Source: Miscanthus floridulus
Lineage: Eukaryota > Streptophyta > Magnoliopsida > Poales > Poaceae
Reading direction: 5' to 3'
Assembly (NCBI RefSeq): GCF_019320115.1
Contig: NC_089582.1
Coordinates: 121,607,259 to 121,671,258, forward strand
Length of the DNA stretch: 64,000 bases
The translations under genes and the position numbers were made by a program. Below, piece by piece: positions 38,307 to 50,800 of this stretch. The notes below the pieces were generated by a model. That model was not told where the DNA came from. It did not search any database and was given only the letters and a program-made list of their open reading frames with translations. Each line of letters begins with the position of its first letter. The stretch's first letter is position 1.

Positions 38307-38568
38307 GAGCCCGTTTGGCACGGCTCCGGGCAGCTCCGGCTCCGTCTGACAATCACTGCGCCGATCACTGCAGGAACACTGTAGCTCAGAGTCGATTTCC
38401 TCTTTCATGCTTTCTTCTCTCACTGTAGCTCAGATATTGTTTACGGAGCCGGTGGAGCCGCTTGCTGTGAGAGGGAGAGGAAAGGGGAGAGAAATCTAGC
38501 TTCTGCTACAGTGAATGAACAGTGAAATTGCTGGTAGGAGCCGGAGCCATAGGAGCCGTGCCGGGCCC
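38307..38568. mobile_element. MITE with TAA target duplication
   Basis: The left end GAGCCCGTTTGGCACGGCTC and the right end GGAGCCGTGCCGGGCCC are inverted repeats, flanked by TAA (38304-38306, 38569-38571). Inner motifs CACTGTAGCTCAGA repeat. Size 262 bp. Tourist-like by target duplication. Confidence 0.82.
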
Positions 38569-38571
38569 TAA

Positions 38572-40589
38572 GTTAGAACTGCCCTAACAAACATGCCCAA
38601 CTCTAAACATGGCATCGACGTTAATTTCACAAGTTGTTTCACATAGGTGACTTTGAGTGGTCCTTATGGACAAACTGTAAACACCTACAGTGACTCGCAA
38701 GAAGTGTCCACAAATACACATCCAACGCACAAGAGATTTATAGTTTTCATTTTAACTATTCATCCTAAATTTAAGCAACAGTCCCCACGATTGCTTCACG
38801 AGAACTGTTCACTGATTCCCCGCCCCGCAGCCGGATTCAGTGACTTTACGAAGCAAAGTCACAATGTAACTTTGCCTCGATCTCCACTCTCTAACTAGCA
38901 TCTCACGGCTGTACATATTTCCAGGCCACGCACAGTAGACCAGCACAAGCGATTTCAAGCAAACGATTACGACAGTTTGCAGGTGAAGCAAAAATGACCG
39001 GCAGCAGCTCACTGTCAAAAATAAAACTGGTAGCCAACAAAGTAATATAGCTAAAAACAATACAAATAGCTCTATACATTTTAGCGGTTGGAAAAAGGAA
39101 GACTAGAAAATTAACGACTCCGCTAACCGAAGCAGATGAAAGAAAGGAAAACCAAAAAAGCAAATAAAAAAATGAAAACATACCGAGATAAAAAAAATCT
39201 GAAAACGTATCGAGATCAAGAAACCCCTCTTAGTTTATAGATTTATTATTTACTAGCAAATGTGCCGGTGCGATGCAACGAAATCACGTTTAGGAACCAG
39301 ACTCTGTATCTCGTTAGATGTGAGTTGTTTTAACTTTAATAAGCATGGTCATGTGTCCGAGTCATATATGATATACGTAGGGCATAACCCAATACGTATT
39401 GGAATAGGCCTCCGTATTCATTATTGAAAAAATGTGTGGAGAGAAATTTTGCATGTTTAATAATAACTAGCATGGCCTGTTCGCTTGAACTTATCAGCCA
39501 TGGTACAATGTTTTTCTCTCACAACAAATCAGTTTCAGCTGACTTATCAGCCGCATAAACCATCAGCTGAATTCATGATAAATGATAGACCTCTCGATTT
39601 TTCACGTGTCAACCTTTATCGAGATTATACTTTTATTTAGATTAGATTAGACAGTAAACTGTTTAGGATTCCAGTTTATGAGTTAGACCATTAGTTTAAT
39701 CGTTCAACTCAGCAAAATAAAAAACAACTAAAAAATCGAGCGGAGGCTAACAGAGAAATAATATGGGAAAAAAGAAAAATGTAGATATAGATGTGAACTA
39801 AAATGTAGAAAGTTATTTGTGTTTTTAGAAATATTATTTGGTGGCTGCTAGTTTATTCTTGAGAGCGAGTTGCTGCCGGTCATTTTTGCTTTACCTGCAA
39901 ACTGTCAGAATCTTTTGTGCTGCTCTACTGTGCGTGGCCTGCTGTGTGGGCTGATGGACCTGGAAATCTGTACAGCCGTTAAATGCTAGTTGGAGAGTGG
40001 AGATTTATACATACTACAAACTCCAATGTTTAAACAAGTCCCATTTTTAAGGTATTTTCACAAGGTTCTGTCTAAATTTCGCCTACACTGCCTGCAATCA
40101 GACCACTCTCGCATCATAGAACTGGAACTCCCTGGCACCATGCCACCGTGAGAACTGACATCTAGAGACCTGGTTAAGGAGACGAGTGTGCCACCGTGAG
40201 AACTGATATCCAGAGACCTGGTTAAGGAGACAAGTGAAGCTCACTTCATTTAGGACTTCAATAGCTACAGATGAAGTGCAACAGGGCATAACAACATCGA
40301 TCAACAGGTTTCCTGCCAAGCATCACACAAACCGGCATTTTTACCAAAACGTACAGGACTTAGAACCAGAGTGCAGCAAAACCAAAGCATTCAGAAGCAG
40401 CCGGTATATCCATATAACAAACCCAACTAGTACCCACTGTCCACTGGGGCTTGTTTGATGTTTAACGATGTATTATTGTCAAAGTTTCACCACTCACCCC
40501 TCATTATTATTCTCTCCAATCTTCCATCAACTCAAGCTGAGCAATCAAGGTGAAACAAAAAAGTAAAATCCAAATGGTATATGTGAAAT
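38572..40589. other. Intergenic DNA 3' of the RING gene
   Basis: No gene supported. A partial MITE-like phrase (GGCCTGTTCGCTTGAACTTATCAGCC, first seen at 39474) lies near 39474-39560. A 48-bp direct duplication around GCCACCGTGAGAACTGA lies at about 40142-40236. Confidence 0.45.
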
Positions 40590-43500
40590 CTAGAAACCTG
40601 CGGGGCGGGCGCACACCCTGCGCTGGATGGGGGTCCGGCATGAAGGGCATTCCTTCATCCCTTGCTTCTCATGGAGGTCGCTGCATTTGGCACAGACGAC
40701 CTGGTGGGCACAAGGGAGGAACACCACGGACATCTCCTCACTCAAGCACATGACACACTCCCGGTCGCGCTGTATATCATCAAAATCGAGATCTTGGGGT
40801 ACTGCTATGTTGGACAAAATTTGGGCATTGCTGTTCTTTCTCCCATCAGAAAGATGCAATGCATAGGTCTTATTGTCAGTTCCCCACTTGGGGGCAGCAA
40901 CCTTTGAAGAGTCCAAGGACACCTTCAGTTGTGCAATATGCTGCTCAAGAGCACGGATCTCACTCTTGTATCTTTGTGCGTCATTCGCTGCTTTAAGATG
41001 CAGCAAATTCTCTTCTGACCTCATGGAGGTCTCAATTTGCTCCCTCTCTTTCCTCTCTGAGGTTACAAGGGCAATTACCTCAACCTTTCCAGCCTCCTCT
41101 TGTTTCCACCTTGCCTGCAAGTATTCGAAATCATAGAGAAGACCAAAGATGTGAATATGTGATGATATATAGTGAAGGCAGGTTATAAAGTAAATAGGTG
41201 AGGTTGAGGGAATCGAATTAAACCGAACAAAGTAGATATAGCAAGTAGCAACCTTATAACACTAACAAGACTTTATACAAGTGGTATACACAGGATTAAT
41301 CATCGGCTCATTGCTCAACTCAACATGGCAAGCACAATCAATTCGAATTGAATTTAAAAAGAAAGATCCATGAAGCACAATCGGCACACATGTCCTGTCT
41401 TTTTAAAGTCTCTAGAAGGAATAACAATCTTGGTCATTAATGAACCTTGTAAAAGGATGGTATAGAACACCTCAAGCCAGGTTTACTAGCAAGTCTGCGC
41501 TAAGCCAGCTTCTCTACTATTATTCACTGCCTTGCTAATCTAAAAAAGTACTAAGTTATTTTCTGTATCTTCGTAATTTCCATCCCAACATCTGAAAGAT
41601 ACGAGATATAAGGAAGGTTTTCAGTACATGCCAAACTGGACAAATGGTCAGAGAAACCATAGAGGTGCTATGGAATGGAGACAATGGCGTAGTTTCATCT
41701 GTTTAAACTATGAAGTTTACCAGACATCATATACAAATAGTAAAACAAGCAATATTGTCTCAACTTTATCTAATGCTGTAAACAGTTGACAAGTAGCTAG
41801 TAATTAAGTGCAAATGCCATATAAAGCTCCGAACTTCTTCCAGAAACTTCTGCATACAAAAGTTTGCAGCTTACTCATGAAATACTAAGTATGCTTAGAG
41901 CAGTCATAGCTAGGACAGCCAGTTATCTACCATTTATTCCGTAAGCTTCTCAACAGCCCCAATCCCTTCAGTTGTGAGAACACACACAAAAAAAAAAAGG
42001 TGTGAAATGAAACCTTACTAACACAATCACAACGTGTACATGCTATAAACAAGCCACAAAAACATCATTATCTATTACGGAATATAGTGGAGTGTTGGTA
42101 AAAAGTAGAATCACATCACACAACAAATAGTGAGATATTTTTAATATAACTTACAAGTTTCTCAGTGATACCTTACATCATATTTATTAAATTTAGTATT
42201 TCTAAGAGAAAGAACTGGCCCAGCTATTCTATTCATGCACGCAGCCTAATAGAGTCAAGTACAATAGCAGTAAAGAAATTTCGATGAACCACATGAATAA
42301 AAAAAAATGAGCATAGGTCATATGATTATATCCATCCGTTCCAAATTATAAGTCGCTTTGACTTTTTTGGTACATCCATTTTGCTATGCATCTAGATATA
42401 ATAATATGTCTAGATACATAGCAAAATGGATGAACCAAAAAAGTCAAAGCGACTTATAATTTGGAACGGAGGGAGTACTATTTTAGTTTCCAATCCAATT
42501 AAAATAAGGTTACAACTTACAACGAGGTAAAAATAGAACAGTTAGTACCTGCACTTGATCCTTTAGCTCTTTAGCATGCTGAAGCTGTTCTTGAACCCGA
42601 GATAACTTGCTCTTTTGTGCTGCAAGGTCCTCTTGTAACAGGGCTCTGTCAGATTCCCAACGCTGAGACCTTTTACGACTGTTCTCGTCCTTCTTTAAAA
42701 GCTCTGAAATATTTGTTGCTGACTCTGCTGCATGTCGCTTTGCAGCTTCCATCTGTAACATGAGTTGTGCATTCTCAGCCTCACGTCTGCGAGCAGATGC
42801 TTCTGCCTTCTCCAGCTGAGCATTTGCCCTAGAAATTGCAGACTCCATCTCTAGAAGCTTTTTCCGAGTACTCTCTTCCAAATGGTGTCTCTCTTCTTGC
42901 AGGCGGTCTGCCTCTTCCTTCTCTTTCCTAAGTGACTGAAGTTCATCCTTCTCCTTTGCAAGTCGGTGTGCAACCTGCATCACTTTCTGCTGAGCCCAGT
43001 CTGTCCAGTCATGCATATGTGCTTGCAGATCTTTCTGCCTCTGGACAAGGATCAAGACAATTGCATCCTTTTTATCATGTGGGATCCAGACCTTCTGTTC
43101 TTCATCATATGAAAAATTAATTTTGCTACTAGAGTCCACTCCCTCAGTATTGGAATCATGATTCAAACTATCACTTGAGGAGGGCAATGACAATGAAAGA
43201 TCTGTGCTAGCAGCAGGTGCTGGGTTTGAGTTACTAACTACCTTGGCATCAAATGATGGAGAAGGGGAAAGGGTACCAGTAAAGGAAAGGTCAACTGATA
43301 CTTCTGATCCAGATATGCTTGCAGCAAACCCTTTAGCAACTCTTGATGAGCCCTTCAAGTTGCTAGTAGTAGAATCTGAAAATGACCTGCACTTTCTCTC
43401 CAATACTGCACTGGCCGAAGAGCTATGCTTGCCAGACCTAAGAGAGCCTTTGGAACCCAATGCTCGGGAACCTTTATCAAAGCTTGTCAACTTCTGTCGA

Positions 43501-44565
43501 TGCAAGGAGTCCCTCTTAGAGCCCCCCCTCTTGCTTGGAGATGGCTTGTCATTTTTCACAGATTGTGTCGCAGCAGCAACAAATGGTTGGTCCTCTGAAT
43601 GTTCTTTTGGCTCAATATTTGGGATCACACACTGAGTCTTGCCCGACACCGAGGGTTTGCTACTTGATACATTCAGGCTTGCTGGTGCCATTGATGAATC
43701 AGCTTTTACAGCACCATAAGAGCCAGGTGGCACTGGGGTAAGTTTTCCATGGAAAGTAACACCAGTCTGCGGGTTGGTAATAGAAACTGACAAATTTGAA
43801 CCTGAACCAGGCTCATAGTTTCCCGCGACTGGTTGGGCAATAACTTGAGCAGCCACAGCTGGGAGGGAAGAAGTATTGTAGTCCATGGCACAGGCATTTG
43901 CCACGTTCATGTCTGACATAAGCAAGCAAAACATTACATCGCCTGTGGTGTAGAATGGCTGAGCCTCATTTACCAACGTAACCATACTACCAAGCACAGC
44001 CTGCTCAATCTTCCTCATGTCTTCAACAGAGGCACCCTCCCTTGGCAACATGTCCCCTTCCGTCTTGAGAACCTCAACTGCTGCCTCTCCAAACCCAGCA
44101 AGGCTCTCCCTCCAGTTGTATTGTGCAGCTGTCCGCACAACAGCAGCCCGTGCGGCCGCCTCAGAGTAGCCCATTGTGGTGATCAGACTCACAGCATTGT
44201 CAAAGGTGGTGTCCAGACTCTTGAGAAGGATCTCCTCCAGCTGCGTCTCATTTGGGTCACTCCAATTCACATATCGCTGGCACTCCAATAACTCCTCCGC
44301 AGTAGGGGGGCGATCCTTGCAGTTTTCGCACGAGTTCTGGAGGAGGTCAAGGCTGACACCCTCAGCGGCAGCTGCCGCTGCTGCCAAGGCAGCCTTCTCG
44401 GGCGAGATAAACTCGAATCCCACGCAGTCCGCCGTCAGTGGGTACTCCAGCCCGAATGGGCCCAACTCGGCGGATGGTGGCTCGGTACGGTACTTGCGTT
44501 TATTCCGGCTGGCGGCCTTCTCTTGCGCCGCCGATGGCGGCGGCGGGGGTCGCGACAGTAGGCAT
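40590..44565 (-). CDS. RING E3 ubiquitin ligase, RF298/MIP1-like; frame break near N-terminus
   Basis: Member of the plant family of large proteins ending in a RING finger (RF298, RF4, MND1-interacting protein 1). Exons (minus): 44565-42549 and 41114-40590, joined at KDQVQ/ARWKQEE with GT/AG ends. Visible parts are a Lys/Arg-rich N-terminal RNKRKYR; a UBA-like segment around DNAVSLITTMGYSEAAARAA; a Ser-rich middle; a long coiled coil (about 200 residues rich in Glu, Lys and Gln before the splice junction); and a C-terminal C3HC4 RING from CVMC through CAH, CAKC and CPSC. The RING would recruit an E2 enzyme; substrates are unknown. Start taken at ATG 44565 (MPTVATPAAAIGG). Its frame must shift by one base at about 44526-44533 to enter the long frame AQEKAASRNKRKYR. 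The long frame itself has no upstream ATG before a stop. Without the extra base the product would be about 846 residues. Confidence 0.88.
42331..42478. mobile_element. Stowaway-like MITE in the RING-gene intron
   Basis: Inverted ends (TCCGTTCCAAATTATAAGTC and its complement GACTTATAATTTGGAACGGA) form an almost perfect hairpin with GGGAGTA at the outer edge. This is the common grass Stowaway/mariner type. Confidence 0.8.
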
Positions 44566-45926
44566 CAAGGACGCTGCCTTATTTCCGCCAAACGAACAGG
44601 AAATCCTTCGCAGAAACGATGCGACGCAAACGAAAATACGGAAAAATTCTTCACAGACGGATTGGACTGACCAGGTTGCTACCCGCCGAATCAAGCAAAA
44701 AACCTGGAAAATTCAGAAAAAGGTATTGTAAGAATCGTGAAGCTTGAACGAATCAACAACCAACGAAAAAAAATTCCTATGCGCCGAGTCGTAAGATAAG
44801 ATAGTCACGAGGCCTTGATCCGATCTGGTACAGCCCGACGGGGGAATCAGGTGATGGATCGACGCACGTACCGGATTGGATCGGAGGGGATCGAGGCGGA
44901 GGCGGGGGCGGCTGGTGATCAGAGGAGGAGTGGAGAAGTGTACGGCGAGATGGGGGGTGAAGGGGAGGCGGAGGAAGGAGGGCTCGGATGAGAAGGGGAG
45001 GAAATGACTGATGGGGCGGGGGGAGGAGAAGGCGTGACACGCTCTGTAGGCCTCGCCGAGTCACACCAGTCACTCGCCACCACCAGACCAGATCAGACCT
45101 GGAAGAAACTGGGCTGGGTTCGGCAAAATCTATTTTCATTTCGGGCCCCAGTCGCATTCCCAAGCTCAGCCCCGTAAACATACGGGCCCCGGTATGATGA
45201 ATTACTATGAATTAGAGAAAATACTGTTCAACACCGACTGATGGAACACTCAATTCCTCTTCTTCGTCTGCATCACTCTCTCTCTTCTCCACCTCCGGCG
45301 GACTTAGAAAAGACTTTTAGGGAGGTAGGCAAGCCAGGCGGCGGCGAGGCGGAGGCGGTGATCGGGCCAAGTTAGGGCGGGGCGGCTATGGCCATGATGA
45401 CCGCAGGGGAGGGGAAGGAGGAGGTCGCCGTGGCGGGGCGGTGGGCGGCGACAGTGCGTCGGGAGGTGGAAGAAGATACGAAAAAATCGGTTGTCAGGAG
45501 AGCGTAAAACGCTTGAGTGTTGCGTAGACAGATCCATAAATTACTAACCCCAATGATTGCAGACATTATATTGTGTCATATTTCCTTAAAAAACCTTTTA
45601 CCCACCAAAGCTAGCCATCCAAATCCCCAATCCAAATAGGCATTTGTTAGATGATGTAGAATGTTTTGCTTACTTGTAAAAAAAATAATTACATGACAGG
45701 ATGAAGCTATGTCTCCATAGAAATACAGGCCTGGCACAAAATATAGTAGTTTTGGCATTAAATTTAATAGTTTGTATGGGAATGCTTACTTCTAACATAG
45801 GATCTGGTCGCTCGGCGCACACCGTCTCCGCCGTCCGATGCGCTCGTCGTGTCCGTCATATGCGCGACGGCCGACCACCACCAACCCTCTTTTTTCCCCA
45901 ACTTCGGCAATTCATCCTCTCCTCTC

Positions 45927-45957
<31 letters not shown>

Positions 45958-46834
45958 CGCACGCGCGCATGCGCATGTGTGTCCCCAACTCCGGTGGGCT
46001 TAGAAGGGGCTCGGGGGAGGCAGGGCGGCCAGACGGTGTGGCTGGCGGGAGAGTAGCGTTAGGGTTCCGGCGGCGTAAGAGGTGGCCAGAATAGGTTGGG
46101 GCGGAGGCACCCATGGCCATGGCGGCAGCGGGATGGCTTGGGGAGGGGAAGGAAGAGGCCGCCACGGATGTGGTAGAGCCTACCGCACCGTAGTGGGGCG
46201 GTGGGTGGCGGCGGGGGCGTGGGTCATGCGTCATAGGAGGAAGAAGGGGATGCGCTGGGAGAGGGCAGGAGAAGACATGCGGACGGACTCGATTGCGCGT
46301 GCGCTCACGGGCTGAAGCAACGCCCTAGTTTGTAACAACTTTAGACACAATTTATTATGGAACAATAATCATTTTTGGTAGCGTTGTATACAGTTTTATA
46401 CGATAATATGCAGGTTGTTCCTAAGAATTTAATGTTCTCAGTGTAATATGGCACCCTTGGATAGCGAGCATGATATCACTAATTAGGAATGACCTCATCG
46501 ACTTTAGCTCCTGACCATTTATCCATTATAGCAATATCAGCCCATATATTTATGATTGGAAAGCATGAGTATCTCACACTTCAAGAAGCGGCATTTAGAA
46601 AAAAGCTTGCTACGAAACATGTCCTCTAATTTTCTCTAAGACCTTTCTAAAACAAATATGAAACTTTTCTTGAATCCAAAACGATTTTACCATAGCACAT
46701 TTGTTGAAAACTTTGACAAATATTTTTCCAAAAGCTTTGTAAAAATAGTTTTAGTGTATGGTGTTTTTTGAAACCTTTCCCCAAAATTGGTTAGAAAAGG
46801 GTTTCAAGAAAACTTCTAATTTTTGTTAGATATC
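44566..46834. other. RING-gene 5' region and intergenic DNA
   Basis: 44566-45180 should hold the RING-gene leader and promoter (minus strand). 45240-46320 is GC-rich, and the open frames on both strands lack recognisable domains. The only clear structure is the simple repeat at 45917-45982. Confidence 0.45.
45917..45982. repeat. CT run followed by 42-bp alternating purine-pyrimidine tract
   Basis: A pyrimidine run of CCTCT/CT units (45917-45940) is followed by GT repeats grading into GCGCACGCGCGCATGCGCAT and GT again (45941-45982). The second part alternates purine and pyrimidine at every step. Confidence 0.9.
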
Positions 46835-47869
46835 TCAAAGAAAAATAAAAGAGAGAGAGAGGAAAAAACTCACAGAGACCTGTCGTGTTGGTTCCTGGTG
46901 GTTCGCCATTTCTTCAAACTCTAAGCCTGGTACTTTGTTGAGATTCCACTCAGCATCCTCGTCCAAATCTGAACTTGGCTCTAAGCCTGGTACCTCGCCG
47001 AGATTCCACTCAGCATCCTCGTCCAAATCCGAACTTGGCTCTAAGCCTGGTACCTCATCGAGATTCCACTCGGCATCCTCATCTAAATCCAAACTTGGCT
47101 CTAAGCCTGGTACCTCATTGAGATTCCACTCAGCATCCTCCTCCAAATCCGAACTCGGTTCTAAGCTTGGTAAATCATCGAGATTCCACTCAACATCCTT
47201 GTCCAAATCTAAACTTGGCTCTAAGCCTGGTACCTCATCGAGATTCCACTTGACATCCTCGTCCAAATCTAAACTCAGCTCTAAGCCTGGTACCTCGTTG
47301 AGATTCCACTCAGCATCCTCCTCCAAATCCGAACTCGGCTCTAAGCCCGGTACCTCATCGAGATTCCACTCAGCATCCTTGTCCAAATCCCAACTCATCC
47401 TCGATGCTTTGAGACCTTGGCATGTCGCCTCACCGAGATCCCAACTCGTCGCCGCCTCTTTGGGCACTAGACATGCTGCCCCGTTGAGATCCCATTTCAC
47501 CACCATTGCTTTGAGCTTTAAGCTTGGTAGGTCCCATCCTACTGCCTTGTCAAGATCCATGCTCATCAATATCGCTTTGGTCTCTAGACTTGTTTCCTCT
47601 TTCAAATCCCCCTTTGACGCCCCATTGAGATCCAAGGATGTCGCTACCACTCTAGACTCATGGCTTGTTGCCTCTTTGAGATTCCATATCGATGCCTCGT
47701 CGAGATCCAAGGTCGTCGCCACCATTGCCGCTTTAGGATCTTGGCTTGCTTCCTCTCTGAGATCCCATCCAACTGCCTTGTTGAGATCCAAGGTTCTTGC
47801 CACTTCAAGCTCTTGGCTCGCTACCTCACCCAAATCTCGCCATGCTACCTCGTTCAGATCCCAACTCAT
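46835..47869 (-). CDS. Unrecognised acidic WDL-repeat protein ORF
   Basis: I do not recognise the family. ATG at 47869 opens MSWDLNEVAWRDLGEVASQE; the frame runs about 344 residues to a stop at 46835-46837. An upstream in-frame Leu codon could extend the frame by three residues but there is no earlier ATG. The N-terminal half repeats variants of WDLNEA/LDLNKA/MDLDKA every 15-25 residues. The C-terminal half is eight 20-residue units near DLDEDAEWNLDEVPGLEPSS. The composition is very acidic, rich in Leu, Asp, Glu and Trp. Segments such as NLNEVPGLELSLDLDED resemble EAR repression motifs (LxLxL and DLNxxP types). After EPTRQVS a consensus donor (GTGAGT, minus strand near 46876) could splice out the hydrophobic tail. 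The opposite strand is also open across the repeat but lacks an early ATG. Expression is unproven. Confidence 0.45.
   Translation of the reverse strand: MSWDLNEVAWRDLGEVASQELEVARTLDLNKAVGWDLREEASQDPKAAMVATTLDLDEASIWNLKEATSHESRVVATSLDLNGASKGDLKEETSLETKAILMSMDLDKAVGWDLPSLKLKAMVVKWDLNGAACLVPKEAATSWDLGEATCQGLKASRMSWDLDKDAEWNLDEVPGLEPSSDLEEDAEWNLNEVPGLELSLDLDEDVKWNLDEVPGLEPSLDLDKDVEWNLDDLPSLEPSSDLEEDAEWNLNEVPGLEPSLDLDEDAEWNLDEVPGLEPSSDLDEDAEWNLGEVPGLEPSSDLDEDAEWNLNKVPGLEFEEMANHQEPTRQVSVSFFLSLSFIFL
46921..47400. repeat. 60-bp minisatellite, eight units
   Basis: Eight consecutive 60-bp units starting CTAAGCCTGGTACCTC and containing GAGATTCCACTCAGCATCCT, with scattered substitutions and no length change. 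The unit is a multiple of three, so the reading frame is preserved. Confidence 0.95.
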
Positions 47870-50800
47870 CGCCTCCAAATCATTTATGCCATACCCCCTC
47901 GCCCTTTGGTTTTGGCATAAGATTCACAGAGTCTGTCACCCCAGTCTTAACGTCCCACTATGTCCGATTCCCACAATCTCCAAATCTTCCCATGCCCACA
48001 CTAAATCTGGTTGTTGTAGAGATATCCGTTGGGTGAGAAAGCTCACAAGAAGGACAAGTGAAGGGGGTAGAGAAGAAAAGGCAGGACATAAAAAATTCAG
48101 ACGTTTCTGTTTGGCCCCACAACTATAAATGGAGCACCACCGCAACAATATCGTGCGCGAGCATGACACCTAGTCATCTAAAGGAAAAGGAACTTTACAC
48201 GAAGGAAAGGAAGTTTACAAATTAATTACAAGTGTGCATTCCCTCCCTCTGTCTCACACACATGACATGTTTGTTTTGAAGACAAGCAAACTTGTCTGGC
48301 TCTCTGTGCTCCCCCAAGCGTTGGATTATGAGTGTCTGGAGTAGAGATCTCTGTTTGGTGCTCTCCTTGCATGTGAGGCCTTGAAGCAAATAGACCCACA
48401 TTGCGTCTTGCCTCCTCTTTTGTGTGTATTCGTTTCTTTGGGTATGCTAGTTTTTCATGATCTTTGTGACTCTAAAATTTGGTTCCTCTCAAAACTTATG
48501 TATTTAATTGGACATGCACTTGAATAAATGATTAAATTTTTGACTCACTTAAACAAACATTATATCAGAGTTGAGTTATTAAAGTTACAATCAATCATTA
48601 AACATTTAGTTCTATTTGGTACACTTGCCTCGCTTGGGAAGCTAGTCCATCCTTGTCTAGTAGGGGTGAGCTGATCTGCCCCTCCCATGAAAGCAAGGAA
48701 AAATCTTGCCCATATAGTCCTTTAGGCAAGCTTTCCTAGGATTCAAGCACATGCTACCTTTTGACTTCTTGCTCAGCAAAGTGAGGTAGCCCCTTGATCT
48801 TGAATCTAACATGTATACATTCAAATGCACTAAATTTGAATTCCAAATGTTAAAATTTGGCAGCAGTGGATATATCTTTTTGTGGTTGTTGTTAGAGGAA
48901 GTTAGGGTGTTAAGTAGCTATGCACCACAAATTATATACAACATCACACTACCCAACCACACTTTGTGTCTATGAAAGGAACCAGATGTTGACCCAAGAG
49001 GGGAAGGGTGAATTGGGTCGCTAAAAACTTAACCTAGGGATCTACTAGAAACTAAAACTAACCAGAAAGATATGCTCCTAAATTTATCTAGTGGTGTAAG
49101 TGCAATCAAGCCTTAATTATGGGGTTTTGTGATAATGACCACATGATTAGAGGACTAATGAGTTTTATCGAGATGACAAGCAGGTAAATAGAATGGTGAT
49201 AATACATGTGATGGTGGAGCCTCATATTACCAAAAAGACGCGGTGATGAACTGAAAGGCATTTAAATTCTTTGATATTTGATCTTGAGTTTAGGATATGC
49301 CACACTATAAAGAGGGATGCAAATCTAGGTGGTTTGAGGAAGATAGAGTGCTCAAGAATTTAACTAAAATAAACCAAAAGGGGCACACAAGCACTACACT
49401 GCTCATAATAGAACCCTGCGAAAATCAGAAGTTCTGGACCCCTATCAGAGAGTTATGATATTGGGCGCAAAACCCTACGAAAATCAGAAGTTCTGGTCCC
49501 CTATTAGAAGTTCTGATATGGGCACAACCCTACGAAAATCATAAGTTCTGGTCCCCTATCATAAGTCTGCTGTTGTTGGCGCAACTGAAATCCATGGCCG
49601 TCCTGCACTTGTAGCTGCTGCTTATTTTTTATTTTCTTCTTCTTCTCCCTATAGTCTGCTTGCACAGATTTGTTGTTCCATGAACAGACATGATGATGAT
49701 GATGTTTTACATCACGAGCTATTGCATCATTCATTTAGTTGTTGACATTACAGTGACTATTCATACTCATGGTTCCCGAAATTGTTTTGTATTCTGTGTC
49801 AGTGATCAGACTCATATTTAATTGATGAGCCCTAGTTCTTGTTGCTTGCTGTTTGTCAAGAGCTAAACTAACCACCTTGAGTGCACTTGTACGCTCCTTA
49901 ATTTGTGATGGTTGTCAGTCTCATCTCCATGATTAAATATATCATTAACTCATTCGGTTGGTACAGATCCAGCGAGGCCATCATTAACATCATTCGGTTG
50001 GTACATTGTGGCTTAATCATCCTGCGCCCTGTTCATTTAAACTGCTTCTCTCACAACAAAACAGCATCAGCCGGCTTATCAGTCGCAGAAATCATCAACC
50101 TAACAGCGTGCTGATCTTATCCTAGTAGTCTGTATAGAGTACAGACTATAGACCAGAGATACAGACTATAGACCAGAGATTTAATAGTGGTTGGCTTTCG
50201 CATAGTCAAATGTTGTCGAATTATCCGCTAGGTATTCATGGAGGAGGCATCCCGGCATGTGTACAACTTTCTTCACGCCGTTTCATACGTTCACGGGATT
50301 AAGGTTCATTTGAAAATCCAAATTATATTGCTTATCTTGCAGGTTCTAGCTTGATTTTGTCAGCTTTTTTTTTCTCATGATGGGAAAATATATATTTCCC
50401 TGATCACAATCTAGAAAAGGGGGCACATCTTCACTCATGCAAATGAGAAAATTGTAAGCATAACAGATCTTTCTAGTAGGTTATCCTCCCAGTCCTAGCT
50501 TGTGATCATTCATACAGTTTAAAAAATAGAACCAAAAATACCCATCATTCTGGTAGGTAGCTGCTCTATTAGAGAAAAAAAAAACCCCGATTGCAAGTCA
50601 TCATAAGCAAGCTCCAGGAACATGCTTTATCCACCATCACAACTTAAAAAACAAAGCAGTTCCATGATTTCTAAAGTAAAAAAAAGAAAGAAAGGAAGGG
50701 CAAAGCAACCTCACAAAGCATCAATATATTCCCATTAGCCGGAACCAAATCATCTAGCCATGGACTTGCAAGCAGCATCACAAGAAATGTGTACCAACCA

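Noticed and set aside
46082..46315. Gly/Arg-rich protein ORF
   Set aside because: Simple GGC/GGT-type composition, open on both strands, no start context or homology recognised.
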